Notes under the pieces: generated by a model
What the model was told of the DNA's origin: nothing
What the model saw: the letters and a program-made list of their open reading frames with translations, nothing else
Databases searched by the model: none
Position numbers and translations under genes: made by a program
Shown: piece after piece, positions 31,850-39,989 of the stretch
Position numbering within the stretch: position 1 is the first letter of the stretch
Layout: every line of letters begins with the position of its first letter
Assembly: GCA_031375105.1 (NCBI GenBank)
Contig: JANMHJ010000051.1
Coordinates: 1-64,000 of the forward strand
DNA length: 64,000 bases
From: JANMDU01 sp031375105
GTDB lineage: Bacteria > Pseudomonadota > Gammaproteobacteria > Burkholderiales > Burkholderiaceae_C
Direction: 5' to 3'

Positions 31850-32746
31850 ATGAAAGCTGACTTCTCCCCCGCTCTGGCCGCTGCACAATCTGCCGCAGGT
31901 GCGCAGCTATATCCAGCGGGCATGCTTTACATGGTGGCCACGCCAATTGGCAACTTGGCCGATATTTCCCTGCGTGCACTGCATGTGCTCAGCCTCGTGG
32001 ACCAAATCGCCTGCGAAGACACGCGCCACACCCAAGGCATGCTCGGCATTTACGGCATCAGCAAACCGCTGCTCGCCGTGCACGAGCACAACGAATGCGA
32101 AGCAGCCTCTGGCATCATCGCCCGCTTGCAGGTAGGCGAGCGCATCGCCTACGTGAGCGACGCAGGCACACCCGCCGTGAGCGATCCGGGCGCGCGCTTG
32201 GCCGCAGCGGTAGCCCAAGCAGGCTATCGCGTGATGCCGTTGCCGGGTGCCAGCAGCATCACCGCGCTGATCAGCGCTGCGGGCTTAACCGGCGATGCTG
32301 GCGGCTTCGTGTTTGAAGGCTTTCTCTCTTCCAAATCCAAGGAGCGAGAAACGCAGGTGATGCGCTTGAGCGTTGAGCCCCGCGCCGTGATCTTGCTGGA
32401 GGCACCGCATCGCATTGAGGCATTGGCGGCTGCTTTGGCGGCTTTGGGCCAACGCTCTCTGACGATAGGCCGCGAACTCACCAAACAATTCGAGCAAATC
32501 GCTACGATGCCCGCGAGCGAATTCTCAAGCTGGCTCGCGCAAGACAAGCATCGCTGTATCGGTGAATTCGCCTTGGCCATTCATCCGCAAACCGCCACGC
32601 AAACCGCAGCGGGCGAAGGCGAGCGCATCTTGAAACTCTTGTTACCCGAGCTGCCCACCAAAACCGCCGTGAAACTCGCGGCTGACATCTCAGGCGAGCC
32701 GCGCAACGCGCTCTACGAGCTGGCGCTGCAACTGAAAAAAGAGTAA
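31850..32746 (+). CDS. rsmI: 16S rRNA 2'-O-methyltransferase RsmI
   Basis: The protein has 298 residues. LYMVATPIGNLADISLRALH is the family's opening (tetrapyrrole-methylase-like fold, S-adenosylmethionine site). CEDTRHTQGMLGIYGI, VSDAGTPAVSDPGARLAAAV, PGASSITALISAAGLTGD and FEGFLSSKSKERETQ follow in the expected order. RsmI methylates C1402 of 16S rRNA together with RsmH. The N-terminal 24 residues before MLYMVATPIG are an extension, so ATG 31922 is a possible true start. Its stop overlaps the start of the next gene by one base. Confidence 0.95.
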   Translation: MKADFSPALAAAQSAAGAQLYPAGMLYMVATPIGNLADISLRALHVLSLVDQIACEDTRHTQGMLGIYGISKPLLAVHEHNECEAASGIIARLQVGERIAYVSDAGTPAVSDPGARLAAAVAQAGYRVMPLPGASSITALISAAGLTGDAGGFVFEGFLSSKSKERETQVMRLSVEPRAVILLEAPHRIEALAAALAALGQRSLTIGRELTKQFEQIATMPASEFSSWLAQDKHRCIGEFALAIHPQTATQTAAGEGERILKLLLPELPTKTAVKLAADISGEPRNALYELALQLKKE

Positions 32747-33069
32747 TGGCCAGAGGTCAATATCACGTTTACGTCATCGCGCTGGACGACCGCGTCTGGA
32801 ACAGCGCCAAATTCCGCCGCTGCAACCCCGATTACGTGATGGGTCAGCCCTTCGTCTATGTCGGCATGACCGGCCTCGACCCCGACACCCGCTTCGACAA
32901 ACACAAAGCCGGCATTGAAGCCAACAAATACGTCACCGACTACGGCCTGCATCTGTTGCCCGCGCTCTACGAAAAACTCAACCCGATGCCGCATGTGGCG
33001 GCCAAGGTGATGGAGGTTGAATTGGCGATCACTTTGCAGGCAATGGGCTATGGCGTTTGGCAAGGCTGA
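32746..33069 (+). CDS. Small GIY-YIG-like protein coupled to rsmI
   Basis: The protein has 107 residues and starts on the last base of the rsmI stop codon. YHVYVIALDDRVWNSAKFRR then PFVYVGMTGLDPDTRFDKHK resembles the two paired strands of the GIY-YIG fold (Y-V-Y ... Y-V-G-x-T), followed by RF-x-x-H, a glycine-rich turn and the acidic helix VAAKVMEVELAITLQAMGYG with the metal-binding glutamate position. The G-I-Y triplet itself is degenerate, so nuclease activity is uncertain. I recognise no named family. The coupling suggests expression with rsmI only. Confidence 0.65.
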   Translation: MARGQYHVYVIALDDRVWNSAKFRRCNPDYVMGQPFVYVGMTGLDPDTRFDKHKAGIEANKYVTDYGLHLLPALYEKLNPMPHVAAKVMEVELAITLQAMGYGVWQG

Positions 33070-33744
33070 TCAAGCGTAAGTTACCCAATCTGGCTTGTCT
33101 TCTAAATGTGGCAATGTGTTGTATGTGACGAGCATATGGCGCTTAGGCGTGAACGCAAATTCAGTCACGCTGCTGTTGCGGATGCGCAGATTGAGTTCAA
33201 TCGTGGTTTGCGGCGATGTGCCCAGCACATGGCCGACGGCGGTGCTGATTGGGCCGCCGCTGGAGCAGATGAGAATGCGCGCATCTTCTTTGCCACCAAA
33301 CTGGGTGCGCACTTCATCGAGCACGTCTGTGATGCCACTGACGAAATTGGGATAGCTCGGCATGCCGACAGGCTGTGTACCGCCGTCCATCCAAGCGGCC
33401 AAGCCGTCGCGCAGCAAGCGGAAGTGTTTGCGGTAGTTCTCGGGTGATTTTTCACGTGAGAGTGGCGCGGGGTGAATCGCTGCGACCACGGCATCGCTGT
33501 CGTATTCGTTCAGGCCAGGTCTTTGCAGCGCCTCTTGCTGAGAATCCATACCCTGCGCAATCCCCGCAAAAGTCTGCACATGGCGGCGCAGTGTGCCTGC
33601 GTAAATGGCATCGAAGCTGAGATTCTTCGCTTTGAAATAACTTCCGAGCTGCTGCGATTGCTGGTGACCCAGATCGCTCAAATTGTCATAGTCTTCAGCG
33701 CCAAAACTGGCTTGGCCGTGGCGGACGAGGTAGAGGGTTGGCAT
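33070..33744 (-). CDS. Histidine phosphatase (phosphoglycerate-mutase superfamily)
   Basis: The protein has 224 residues. It starts MPTLYLVRHGQASFGAEDYD, with the catalytic R-H-G and the phosphohistidine. The second conserved arginine is in YAGTLRRHVQTFAGIAQG and the later histidine in the segment ILICSSGGPISTAVGHVLG. It is a cofactor-independent phosphatase of the broad family. The substrate (sugar phosphate, nucleotide or protein) is not evident. It converges on the GIY-YIG-like gene with no gap. Confidence 0.9.
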   Translation of the reverse strand: MPTLYLVRHGQASFGAEDYDNLSDLGHQQSQQLGSYFKAKNLSFDAIYAGTLRRHVQTFAGIAQGMDSQQEALQRPGLNEYDSDAVVAAIHPAPLSREKSPENYRKHFRLLRDGLAAWMDGGTQPVGMPSYPNFVSGITDVLDEVRTQFGGKEDARILICSSGGPISTAVGHVLGTSPQTTIELNLRIRNSSVTEFAFTPKRHMLVTYNTLPHLEDKPDWVTYA

Positions 33745-33952
33745 GCATGGATTGTTGTCATGCTTATGTGTTTTTGGCTATCAAAGTGGGGACAGGTGGC
33801 TTGCGCTCGCTGATTTTCGCCTTACCCAAAAAGAAGCCCTCCAAGCACCAATACAAGCCACATAAAAAACCGTATCCATGCAAAAACATTCAACCAACGC
33901 CACGCAATTTCTCATCAATCAGCGACACAAAATCCAAGATACTGAGCACACC

Positions 33953-34357
33953 ATGCCAATCACCACCATCGACATCCGCACCACCTACCCCGAGCCGGTG
34001 GAAATTGACATCATCGAAGCCGTGCAGAAAGCGCTGTTAGAGACTTTGCAGCTCCCAGAAAATGATCGTAACGTCAAGCTCGCTGTGCATGCGCCGCATC
34101 GTATGATCGTGCCGCCCCAGCTTGCGCAGCCAGAAAAGCGCACCGTGGTAACTGTGGTGATGTTTCCCGGCAGAAGCGGAGATGTAAAAAGAAAGCTATA
34201 TCAAGCCATCGTGGCGAATTTGGAAAACTGCGCAGCGGCGATTCCGCGTGATCACGTGTTGATCTGTTTGCAAGAAGTGCCGTTTGAGCACTGGGGCATT
34301 CGCGGCGGGCAGGCGGCCAGTGATGTGGATTTGGGGTTTGCTACCCAGATTGCATAA
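33953..34357 (+). CDS. Tautomerase-superfamily protein
   Basis: The protein has about 134 residues from ATG 33953, chosen so that the mature protein begins with proline (PITTIDIRTTYPEPVEIDII), the catalytic Pro1 of the family. The long single chain (KRTVVTVVMFPGRSGDVKRK then ENCAAAIPRDHVLICLQEVP and EHWGIRGGQAASDVDLGF) resembles trimeric MIF/CHMI-like or two-domain tautomerases rather than the 62-residue 4-oxalocrotonate type. Substrates could be enol/keto acids of aromatic degradation. No pathway genes adjoin, so the role is open. Confidence 0.8.
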   Translation: MPITTIDIRTTYPEPVEIDIIEAVQKALLETLQLPENDRNVKLAVHAPHRMIVPPQLAQPEKRTVVTVVMFPGRSGDVKRKLYQAIVANLENCAAAIPRDHVLICLQEVPFEHWGIRGGQAASDVDLGFATQIA

Positions 34358-34360
34358 TCA

Positions 34361-34409
34361 ATACTATTAATTTAGTAGCAAACTATGCAGACAATATAAC
34401 GGGCAAAAG
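34361..34409 (-). repeat. R1 element copy 14 (intergenic)
   Basis: The minus strand reads ttgcccgttatattgtctgc, then atagtttgctactaaattaa, just after the tautomerase stop. Confidence 0.8.
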
Positions 34410-34412
34410 GCA

Positions 34413-34437
34413 AAAAGGCTTCAAAATGAAGCCTTTT
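34413..34437. terminator. Bidirectional terminator between the tautomerase and DUF4197 genes
   Basis: Arms aaaaggcttc / gaagcctttt with an aaaat loop form a 10-bp stem with A and T ends, serving both converging genes. Confidence 0.85.
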
Positions 34438-34455
34438 GCTGTTTCTGAGCGGTAT

Positions 34456-35160
34456 TTACTTGAACACGCCAAACACTTTCTTCAAAATATCACTGCCCGT
34501 GCCCACCGGGTCTTTGCGGATTTTCTTTTCTTCTTCGCCGATCATCGTGTAGAGGCCGTCGAGCGATTTGCCGGTGACGTATTGCTGGATGTTGGCATCT
34601 TCTTTTTTCACCAAACCCATGCCTTGCGCCTTGCCAGCCACGGCGTTGTATTTGTCAGCCAGTTGCACCTTCTCGGTGGCTTTGGTGACGATGGGCAGAA
34701 ATTTGCCAGCCAAGGGGCTGCGGGTTTTGTCAGCGAAGAATTTAGTGACCGAGGTATCTCCGCCTTTGAGGATATTTTTCGCATCCGTGACGTTCATGCC
34801 TTTGACGGCTGAGACCAGCAAATCTTTGGCAAACGGCACAGCTTGCTCAGCGCCCCGGTTCATGGCGGTGATGAGTTCATCCACCTTTTTGCCTTGGCCA
34901 AGTGATTTCATCAGTTTTCCAGCATCATTGAGGAACCCTGGTAGTGGAATGCGCACCAAAGGATTGCCCAGAAAGCCGTCGGTTTTGCCCAAAATGCCGA
35001 TAGCAGACAAAGCACCGCGCTCCAGTGCAGTTTTTAAACCTGCGCTGGCATCGGAATCCGTCAGATCGCCGAGCGACAAGGCATAGGCTTGTTGATAAGC
35101 AGCGGCAATACACAGGCCAAGCGCGGATGCTCCGGCTTGGTTAAACTGGCGACGTTTCAT
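34456..35160 (-). CDS. DUF4197 domain-containing secreted protein
   Basis: The protein has about 234 residues from ATG 35160 (MKRRQFNQAGASALGLCIAA), with a signal peptide bearing a twin-arginine-like KRRQF. The mature part SLGDLTDSDASAGLKTALER then AIGILGKTDGFLGNPLVRIP, KGMNVTDAKNILKGGDTSVT and YVTGKSLDGLYTMIGEEEKK matches DUF4197, a helical periplasmic family of unknown function. Its 5' end abuts the divergent TlpA-like lipoprotein gene; the two start codons are 25 bases apart. The far-upstream extension of the open frame is not coding. Confidence 0.9.
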   Translation of the reverse strand: MKRRQFNQAGASALGLCIAAAYQQAYALSLGDLTDSDASAGLKTALERGALSAIGILGKTDGFLGNPLVRIPLPGFLNDAGKLMKSLGQGKKVDELITAMNRGAEQAVPFAKDLLVSAVKGMNVTDAKNILKGGDTSVTKFFADKTRSPLAGKFLPIVTKATEKVQLADKYNAVAGKAQGMGLVKKEDANIQQYVTGKSLDGLYTMIGEEEKKIRKDPVGTGSDILKKVFGVFK

Positions 35161-35185
35161 GATGGATACCTCAGTTGGATTAACG

Positions 35186-35719
35186 ATGCAGCATCTTGCC
35201 CCAATTTCGCGCCGTTTGGCAACGGCCTTTCCCCTCTGCGTGCTCTTAGGCGCAGGCTTGATGCTATCTGGCTGCAACAATGTGTCGGATTTCACGGGCG
35301 CAGCGCCTGCGTCGAGCATGGTGCTGCTCGATGGCAAGCCTTTCACCACCGAGCAGATGAAAGGTAAAGTGACTTTGGTGAACTTCTGGGCGACGAGCTG
35401 CACCACCTGCGTGGCTGAAATGCCCGAGATCATTGCCACTTACAAAAAATTTGCGCCGCAAGGCTACGATACCGTGGCCGTGGCCATGAGCTACGACCCG
35501 CCCGCCTATGTGGTCAATTTTGCGCAAACGCGCCAACTGCCTTTCAAAGTGGCGATTGACAACACAGGTGCAGTGGCCAAAGCATGGGGCGATGTGAAGC
35601 TCACGCCGACCACCTATCTCGTGAACAAAAAAGGCGAGATCGTCAAACGCTATGTGGGCACGCCGGATTTTGCGGCGATGCATACCTTGATTGGCCAGTT
35701 GTTGGCTGAAAAAGCCTGA
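35186..35719 (+). CDS. TlpA-family disulfide reductase, predicted lipoprotein
   Basis: The protein has about 177 residues from ATG 35186. The leader ends in the lipobox MLSGC, so the protein is membrane-anchored in the envelope. The thioredoxin-fold domain has FTTEQMKGKVTLVNFWATSC then TTCVAEMPEI (active site C-T-T-C), VAVAMSYDPPAYVVNFA and the cis-Pro region VKLTPTTYLVNKKGEIVKRY. Reduction of periplasmic disulfides is likely. An upstream ATG at 35159 would overlap the divergent gene and lengthen the signal. Confidence 0.88.
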   Translation: MQHLAPISRRLATAFPLCVLLGAGLMLSGCNNVSDFTGAAPASSMVLLDGKPFTTEQMKGKVTLVNFWATSCTTCVAEMPEIIATYKKFAPQGYDTVAVAMSYDPPAYVVNFAQTRQLPFKVAIDNTGAVAKAWGDVKLTPTTYLVNKKGEIVKRYVGTPDFAAMHTLIGQLLAEKA

Positions 35720-35768
35720 TTGCCGGCGTATTTATTGCGCGGAATGCTATTGAATTAGTAGTAATTAC
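35709..35768 (+). repeat. R1 element copy 15 (intergenic)
   Basis: It reads attgccggcgtatttattgc, then gcggaatgctattgaattag, and overlaps the last codons and stop of the TlpA-like gene. Confidence 0.8.
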
Positions 35769-35784
35769 GTGGATTTAAAGCCGA

Positions 35785-35886
35785 CCACGACTGCGCTTGG
35801 GCTGTCCCACGCTGCTCGTGTCCCCCGCCGGCTTCGCCGTCTCCTCCTTGACCTCGCCGCGTGAGACAGCCCAATCACAGCCGTGG
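35785..35886 (-). ncRNA. R2 element copy 3: candidate structured RNA
   Basis: Arms at 35790-35812 and 35859-35881 pair at 22 of 23 positions in a minus-strand transcript, three of them G-U. An outer ccacg / cgtgg adds five pairs. The minus-strand core is GAGGTCAAGGAGGAGACGG ... GGCGGGGGACACGAGCAG with a small inner hairpin. It is non-coding and lies between the converging TlpA-like and cytochrome c' genes. Confidence 0.65.
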
Positions 35887-35980
35887 CCTGTTGGCGTTCG
35901 TGAAGACCGTCGCTCGCCCACATTAACTATTGCCAACACGTTGGCGTGCCGAGATTGGAACTCCCCTCACTCATCCCTGT

Positions 35981-36099
35981 CTTCGATGTCCGACTGTGAT
36001 TGGGTTATCTCACGCGAGGTCAAGGGGGAGCGCCAGTCGAAGGCCAGCGCAGAGGACAGGAGCGACGTGGGATAGCCCAAGCGCAGTCGGGCATCGAAG
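35981..36099 (+). ncRNA. R2 element copy 4: candidate structured RNA with a 34-bp terminal stem
   Basis: The arms 35981-36014 and 36066-36099 pair over 34 positions with one A-G mismatch and four G-U pairs, all G-U in the plus-strand sense. The core reads GAGGTCAAGGGGGAGCGCC ... GAGGACAGGAGC. It is divergent from copy 3, with 94 bases between. Confidence 0.7.
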
Positions 36100-36232
36100 G
36101 CCAAACAGCACTAACAAAGTCCCAAGAGTGCCGACACAAACAAAAAAATGCCCACTGACCAAAGCCAGCGGGCAGAAACAACCCACAGAGGGCTGTCGAG
36201 GAGGGAACTGAAGGGAAACTGTTGTGCAGTGA

Positions 36233-36679
36233 TCAGTTGCTTTGGAAGTCGTCGTGACAGGTTTTGCAATTGCCAGAGAATGTCGCGAAGGCCGTGCGGA
36301 TTTGGTCAAGGTTGCCGGTCTTTGCAGCGGCGGCAAGACGGTCAGCATCACCCATGTGCTTCTCATTGAGAGCCTTGAATTTTGGGGCCTCGGTCCAGAT
36401 GTTGGGCTTGGCTTTGCCGCCTTCCGTGCCTGCACCAAAGCCTTGCCACGGCAGTTTCGCCATAACGGCGAGGATATCGGCATTGTCTTGCGCCACTTTG
36501 GCATCAAAGGGCACGCGGCCAGCCATCATCGCGCCGAGGCGACTGGTGTGGGCACCCTGGAGGCTCATTGCGCTTTGGCGGTACTTGATGGCATTTTCAG
36601 GGCGGGCAAACTGCGCTTGCGCAGAGACGCTGGCCAGCAGGGTGCTGGTTGCAAGGAAGAAGGTAATACGAAATTTCAT
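36233..36679 (-). CDS. Cytochrome c' (class II c-type cytochrome)
   Basis: The protein has about 148 residues from ATG 36679. The signal peptide MKFRITFFLATSTLLASVSA is followed by QFARPENAIKYRQSAMSLQG, a four-helix bundle, and the C-terminal haem site NCKTCHDDFQSN (C-x-x-C-H near the end, as expected for cytochrome c'). These periplasmic proteins bind NO and related gases or serve electron transfer. It diverges from a cytochrome b561 gene, a common partnership in proteobacteria. Confidence 0.92.
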   Translation of the reverse strand: MKFRITFFLATSTLLASVSAQAQFARPENAIKYRQSAMSLQGAHTSRLGAMMAGRVPFDAKVAQDNADILAVMAKLPWQGFGAGTEGGKAKPNIWTEAPKFKALNEKHMGDADRLAAAAKTGNLDQIRTAFATFSGNCKTCHDDFQSN

Positions 36680-36883
36680 GGAAGCTCCTAGTTGAAGTGG
36701 GTTATCAATGGCAGAGGTTACCAACGAAATAGAGTTCCCAACAGATGCACTAGGGAAATCCCGAGGCGAATTGTGGGGCATGTCATACGCTGATCATCAG
36801 ACCGAGGCCAGACGCACCTGCCTCCATAACTGCACAATCAGCGTAACTTGGCAAAATACGCGTTCACTCATAGGAATCTCAGC

Positions 36884-37564
36884 ATGGCCACACCGCACAC
36901 CGTCCGCATTTGGGATCTTCCCACCCGCGTTTTTCATTGGGCCCTGTTTTTCTGCGTCGTGGGTTTGATCATCACAGGCAATGTCGGCGGCAATTTGATG
37001 CCCTGGCATTTCCGCTTTGGCTACTGCGTGATGACACTGCTGCTGTTTCGTTTTGTGTGGGGCCTGATTGGCGGCAAATGGTCGCGCTTTGTATCATTTA
37101 TTTATGCGCCTAGCACCGTGATCGCTTATCTCAAAGGCCAAGGCAAGCCAGAGCATTCCGCCGGCCACAACCCGCTGGGCGCAGGGTCCGTGTTCGCTCT
37201 GCTGGGTTTTTTGGCACTGCAAGTGGCCACCGGCTTGATCAGTGATGATGAAATCACCAACCAAGGGCCCCTTTCACGCTTCGTGTCGAATGCCCGCGTG
37301 AGCCTAGCCACTTGGTGGCATAAGGACGTGGGCAAATGGGTGATTGCCGCGCTGATCGTGTTGCATATCGCGGCGATTTTGTATTACCTCTACAAAAAGA
37401 AGGAAAACCTGATCAAGCCGATGATTCATGGCGACAAAGAGATGCCAGTGATCGTGGAATCTTCTAAAGACACCGCAGGCAGCCGTGCAGCTGCGCTGGT
37501 GATATTGGCCATCTGCGGCGCATTTGTGTATTGGGTGCAGAGTTTGGGTGCGGCTGCTTTCTGA
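36884..37564 (+). CDS. Cytochrome b561-family membrane protein
   Basis: The protein has about 226 residues from ATG 36884. Four core transmembrane segments carry the haem histidines in VRIWDLPTRVFHWALFFCVV, GNLMPWHFRFGYCVMTLLLF, SAGHNPLGAGSVFALLGFLA and VGKWVIAALIVLHIAAILYY. A fifth C-terminal helix is present (AAALVILAICGAFVYWVQSL). The bacterial di-haem b561 passes electrons between the quinone pool and a periplasmic acceptor. The divergent cytochrome c' is the natural candidate. Confidence 0.9.
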   Translation: MATPHTVRIWDLPTRVFHWALFFCVVGLIITGNVGGNLMPWHFRFGYCVMTLLLFRFVWGLIGGKWSRFVSFIYAPSTVIAYLKGQGKPEHSAGHNPLGAGSVFALLGFLALQVATGLISDDEITNQGPLSRFVSNARVSLATWWHKDVGKWVIAALIVLHIAAILYYLYKKKENLIKPMIHGDKEMPVIVESSKDTAGSRAAALVILAICGAFVYWVQSLGAAAF

Positions 37565-37615
37565 ACCATTTGTGAAAAAAGTTTTAACATGTGGGACTGT
37601 TGAAAGGTTGCCCCC

Positions 37616-39109
37616 ATGAATGCTCGCGTCCACGCTTCTGTTTTGAACACCGCTGATGTCTTGTCTCACGCCACCCGCGCGTGGGATGGCGATATCACCC
37701 AGCGCATCAGCGACTACATCACCATCCCTTGCAAATCGCCCGGCTTCGATGCCGACTGGCATGCGCAGGGTCATCTTGACACCGTGATGCGCAACACCGC
37801 TGATTGGGTGACCGCGCAAAAAGTGCCGGGGCTCACATTAGAAGTGTTGCGCCTGAATGATGCACAGGGCAAGCCGCGCACGCCGGTTCTGTTTTTTGAA
37901 GTGCCTGCGCAGCAGCATGAATCCAAGCAAACGGTGCTGATGTATGGCCATTTAGACAAACAACCTGAATTCAACGGCTGGAGAAATGATCTTGGGCCTT
38001 GGACACCCAAGCTAGAGACAGGATCAGATGGCGCAAGCCGCCTGTATGGGCGCGGCGGCGCAGACGATGGCTATGCGGTGTATGCGAGCATCGCTGCGAT
38101 TCAAGCTTTGAAGGCACAAAATGCGCCTCATCCGCGCATCGTGGGTTTGATCGAAACTTGCGAAGAATCAGGCTCCTATGATTTGCTGCCGTATATCGAT
38201 GCGTTGAAGAGCCGTTTAGGCGATGTGTCTTTGGTGGTCTGCCTCGATTCCGGTGCCGGCAATTACGATCAGCTGTGGCTGACCAGCAGCCTGCGCGGCA
38301 TGGTCAGTGGCACATTGCGGGTAGACATCCTCACCGAAGGCGTGCATTCGGGCGATGCCAGCGGCCTCGTGCCATCAAGCTTTCGCATCATGCGCCAGGT
38401 GCTTGATCGTTTAGAAGACAGCGCCACGGGCCGCTTGCTGCCCGCGAGCTTTCATTGCGAAGTGCCTCTGGATCGTCTCGCTCAAGCTCAGACCACGGCG
38501 AAGATTTTGGGCGACGAAGTTTATAAGCGTTTCCCTTGGGCACATGCCGATTGCGGCGGCTCCACCGCCTTTGCACTGCCCACCACGACCGACCCCGTCG
38601 AAGCTCTTTTGAACCGCACTTGGAAGCCGACTTTGAGCGTCACTGGCGCAGAGGGCTTCCCGGCGCTGAAAGATGCAGGCAATGTGCTGCGCCCTTACAC
38701 CGCCTTCAAACTCAGCCTACGCACACCGCCTCTCGTGGATGCTGTGGCGACGATGAATGAGCTGAAGAAGCTGCTTGAAGACAACGCGCCTTATCAAGCG
38801 AAAGTGACTTTCCAAGGCGGCGGCGCTGCCAGTGGCTGGAATGCGCCCAGCACAGCCCCTTGGCTGCAAAACGCCTTAGATGCCGCCAGCCAGGCCTATT
38901 ACAACGCGCCCTGCGGCTACATTGGCCAAGGCGGCACGATTCCGCTGATGAACATGCTGGAGAAGGGTTTCCCGAAAGCACAAATGATGGTTTGCGGCGT
39001 GCTCGGGCCCAAGAGCAATGCGCATGGACCCAATGAATTCTTGCATGTGGATTACGCCAAGAAAATTACTGCGGCTGTGGCCAGCGTGATCGCGGCACAT
39101 CCCGCCTGA
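37616..39109 (+). CDS. M20-family metallopeptidase (dipeptidase)
   Basis: The protein has 497 residues and is cytoplasmic. The di-zinc site shows as VLMYGHLDKQPEFNGW (His and Asp), YGRGGADDGYAVYASI (bridging Asp), LIETCEESGSYDLLP (catalytic Glu-Glu) and VCLDSGAGNYDQLW (Asp). The C-terminal histidine is in NAHGPNEFLHVDYAKK. The length and pattern fit the ArgE/CNDP-like dipeptidases. The gene is followed seven bases later by an alpha/beta-hydrolase gene, so the two form a unit. Confidence 0.92.
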   Translation: MNARVHASVLNTADVLSHATRAWDGDITQRISDYITIPCKSPGFDADWHAQGHLDTVMRNTADWVTAQKVPGLTLEVLRLNDAQGKPRTPVLFFEVPAQQHESKQTVLMYGHLDKQPEFNGWRNDLGPWTPKLETGSDGASRLYGRGGADDGYAVYASIAAIQALKAQNAPHPRIVGLIETCEESGSYDLLPYIDALKSRLGDVSLVVCLDSGAGNYDQLWLTSSLRGMVSGTLRVDILTEGVHSGDASGLVPSSFRIMRQVLDRLEDSATGRLLPASFHCEVPLDRLAQAQTTAKILGDEVYKRFPWAHADCGGSTAFALPTTTDPVEALLNRTWKPTLSVTGAEGFPALKDAGNVLRPYTAFKLSLRTPPLVDAVATMNELKKLLEDNAPYQAKVTFQGGGAASGWNAPSTAPWLQNALDAASQAYYNAPCGYIGQGGTIPLMNMLEKGFPKAQMMVCGVLGPKSNAHGPNEFLHVDYAKKITAAVASVIAAHPA

Positions 39110-39116
39110 GCTGCAC

Positions 39117-39989
39117 ATGACATCAGATTCCGTCCTCTCCCCCTTCACCGCAGGCGATGGCGAAAACATCGCTATTCACGACTGGCCGTTGCCCGATGTT
39201 TGGCCAGATCAATCTATCAAAGGCACGGTGATCATCGTGCATGGCTTGGGCGAGCATGCCTTTCGCTATGTGCATGTAGCGCAATTCTTGAACGAGCAAG
39301 GTTTTCATGTCCGCGCCTATGACCAGTATGGGCATGGTGAATCGGGTGGCTCGCGTGGCACGATCCCCAGCGATATGCGTTTGGTCGACGATTTGGCCGA
39401 TGTGGTGGACGACACCCGGCGCAGCATGCAGCGCAGCCAGCGGTTGATTTTGCTTGGCCACAGCATGGGCGGTGTGGTGGTTGCCTCTTTCGTGCGGCAG
39501 CAGGTACGGCCTGTGGATGGCATTGTTCTCAGCTCACCTGCGCTTGACCCAGGGTTGAGCACTTTTCAAAAATTTCTATTGAGCACTTTGCCCAAGCTCA
39601 TGCCCAATCTGCGTGTGGACAACGGCCTGAAGGTGGACAAACTCAGCCGCGATCCGATTGTGGTGCAAGCGTATCAGAGCGATCATTTTGTGCACAACAA
39701 AATCAGCGGCAGACTGGCGCGTTTCATTGCAGACGAAGGCGCTGCCGTGATTGCTGCAGCGCCAAAGTGGACCACGCCTAGCTTGCTGATGTATGCCGGT
39801 GCAGATGCGCTGGTCAGCCCTGCTGGCAGCCGCGCCTTTGCTGCGGCTGCACCAAAGGCCTGCGTACAGTCTCATTGCTTTGAGCCGATGTATCACGAGA
39901 TTTTTAACGACCCGCAGCGCAGCGAAGTATTTGCCATGTTGCAGGCTTGGCTCTTGGCTCAAGCGGGGCGAGTCGGCCAAACCAGCTAA
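39117..39989 (+). CDS. Alpha/beta-hydrolase, monoacylglycerol lipase / lysophospholipase type
   Basis: The protein has 290 residues without a signal peptide. VIIVHGLGEHAFRYVHVAQF then YDQYGHGESGGSRGTIP and the nucleophile LILLGHSMGGVVVASFVRQQ are the classic pattern of the PldB/monoacylglycerol lipase group. The Asp is in LMYAGADALVSPAGSRAF and the His in CFEPMYHEIFNDP. It probably hydrolyses mono- or lysoglycerides. Its stop overlaps the converging YpfH-like gene by four bases. Confidence 0.9.
   Translation: MTSDSVLSPFTAGDGENIAIHDWPLPDVWPDQSIKGTVIIVHGLGEHAFRYVHVAQFLNEQGFHVRAYDQYGHGESGGSRGTIPSDMRLVDDLADVVDDTRRSMQRSQRLILLGHSMGGVVVASFVRQQVRPVDGIVLSSPALDPGLSTFQKFLLSTLPKLMPNLRVDNGLKVDKLSRDPIVVQAYQSDHFVHNKISGRLARFIADEGAAVIAAAPKWTTPSLLMYAGADALVSPAGSRAFAAAAPKACVQSHCFEPMYHEIFNDPQRSEVFAMLQAWLLAQAGRVGQTS

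Noticed and set aside
28077..36099. R2 elements as integron attC sites
   Set aside because: Although they are long imperfect palindromes, no GTTRRRY/RYYYAAC boxes lie at the ends and no integrase or cassette genes are nearby.
35797..36211. Small open frames within the R2 pair B region
   Set aside because: They run across the RNA stems, have no ribosome binding sites, and differ wholly between the R2 copies.
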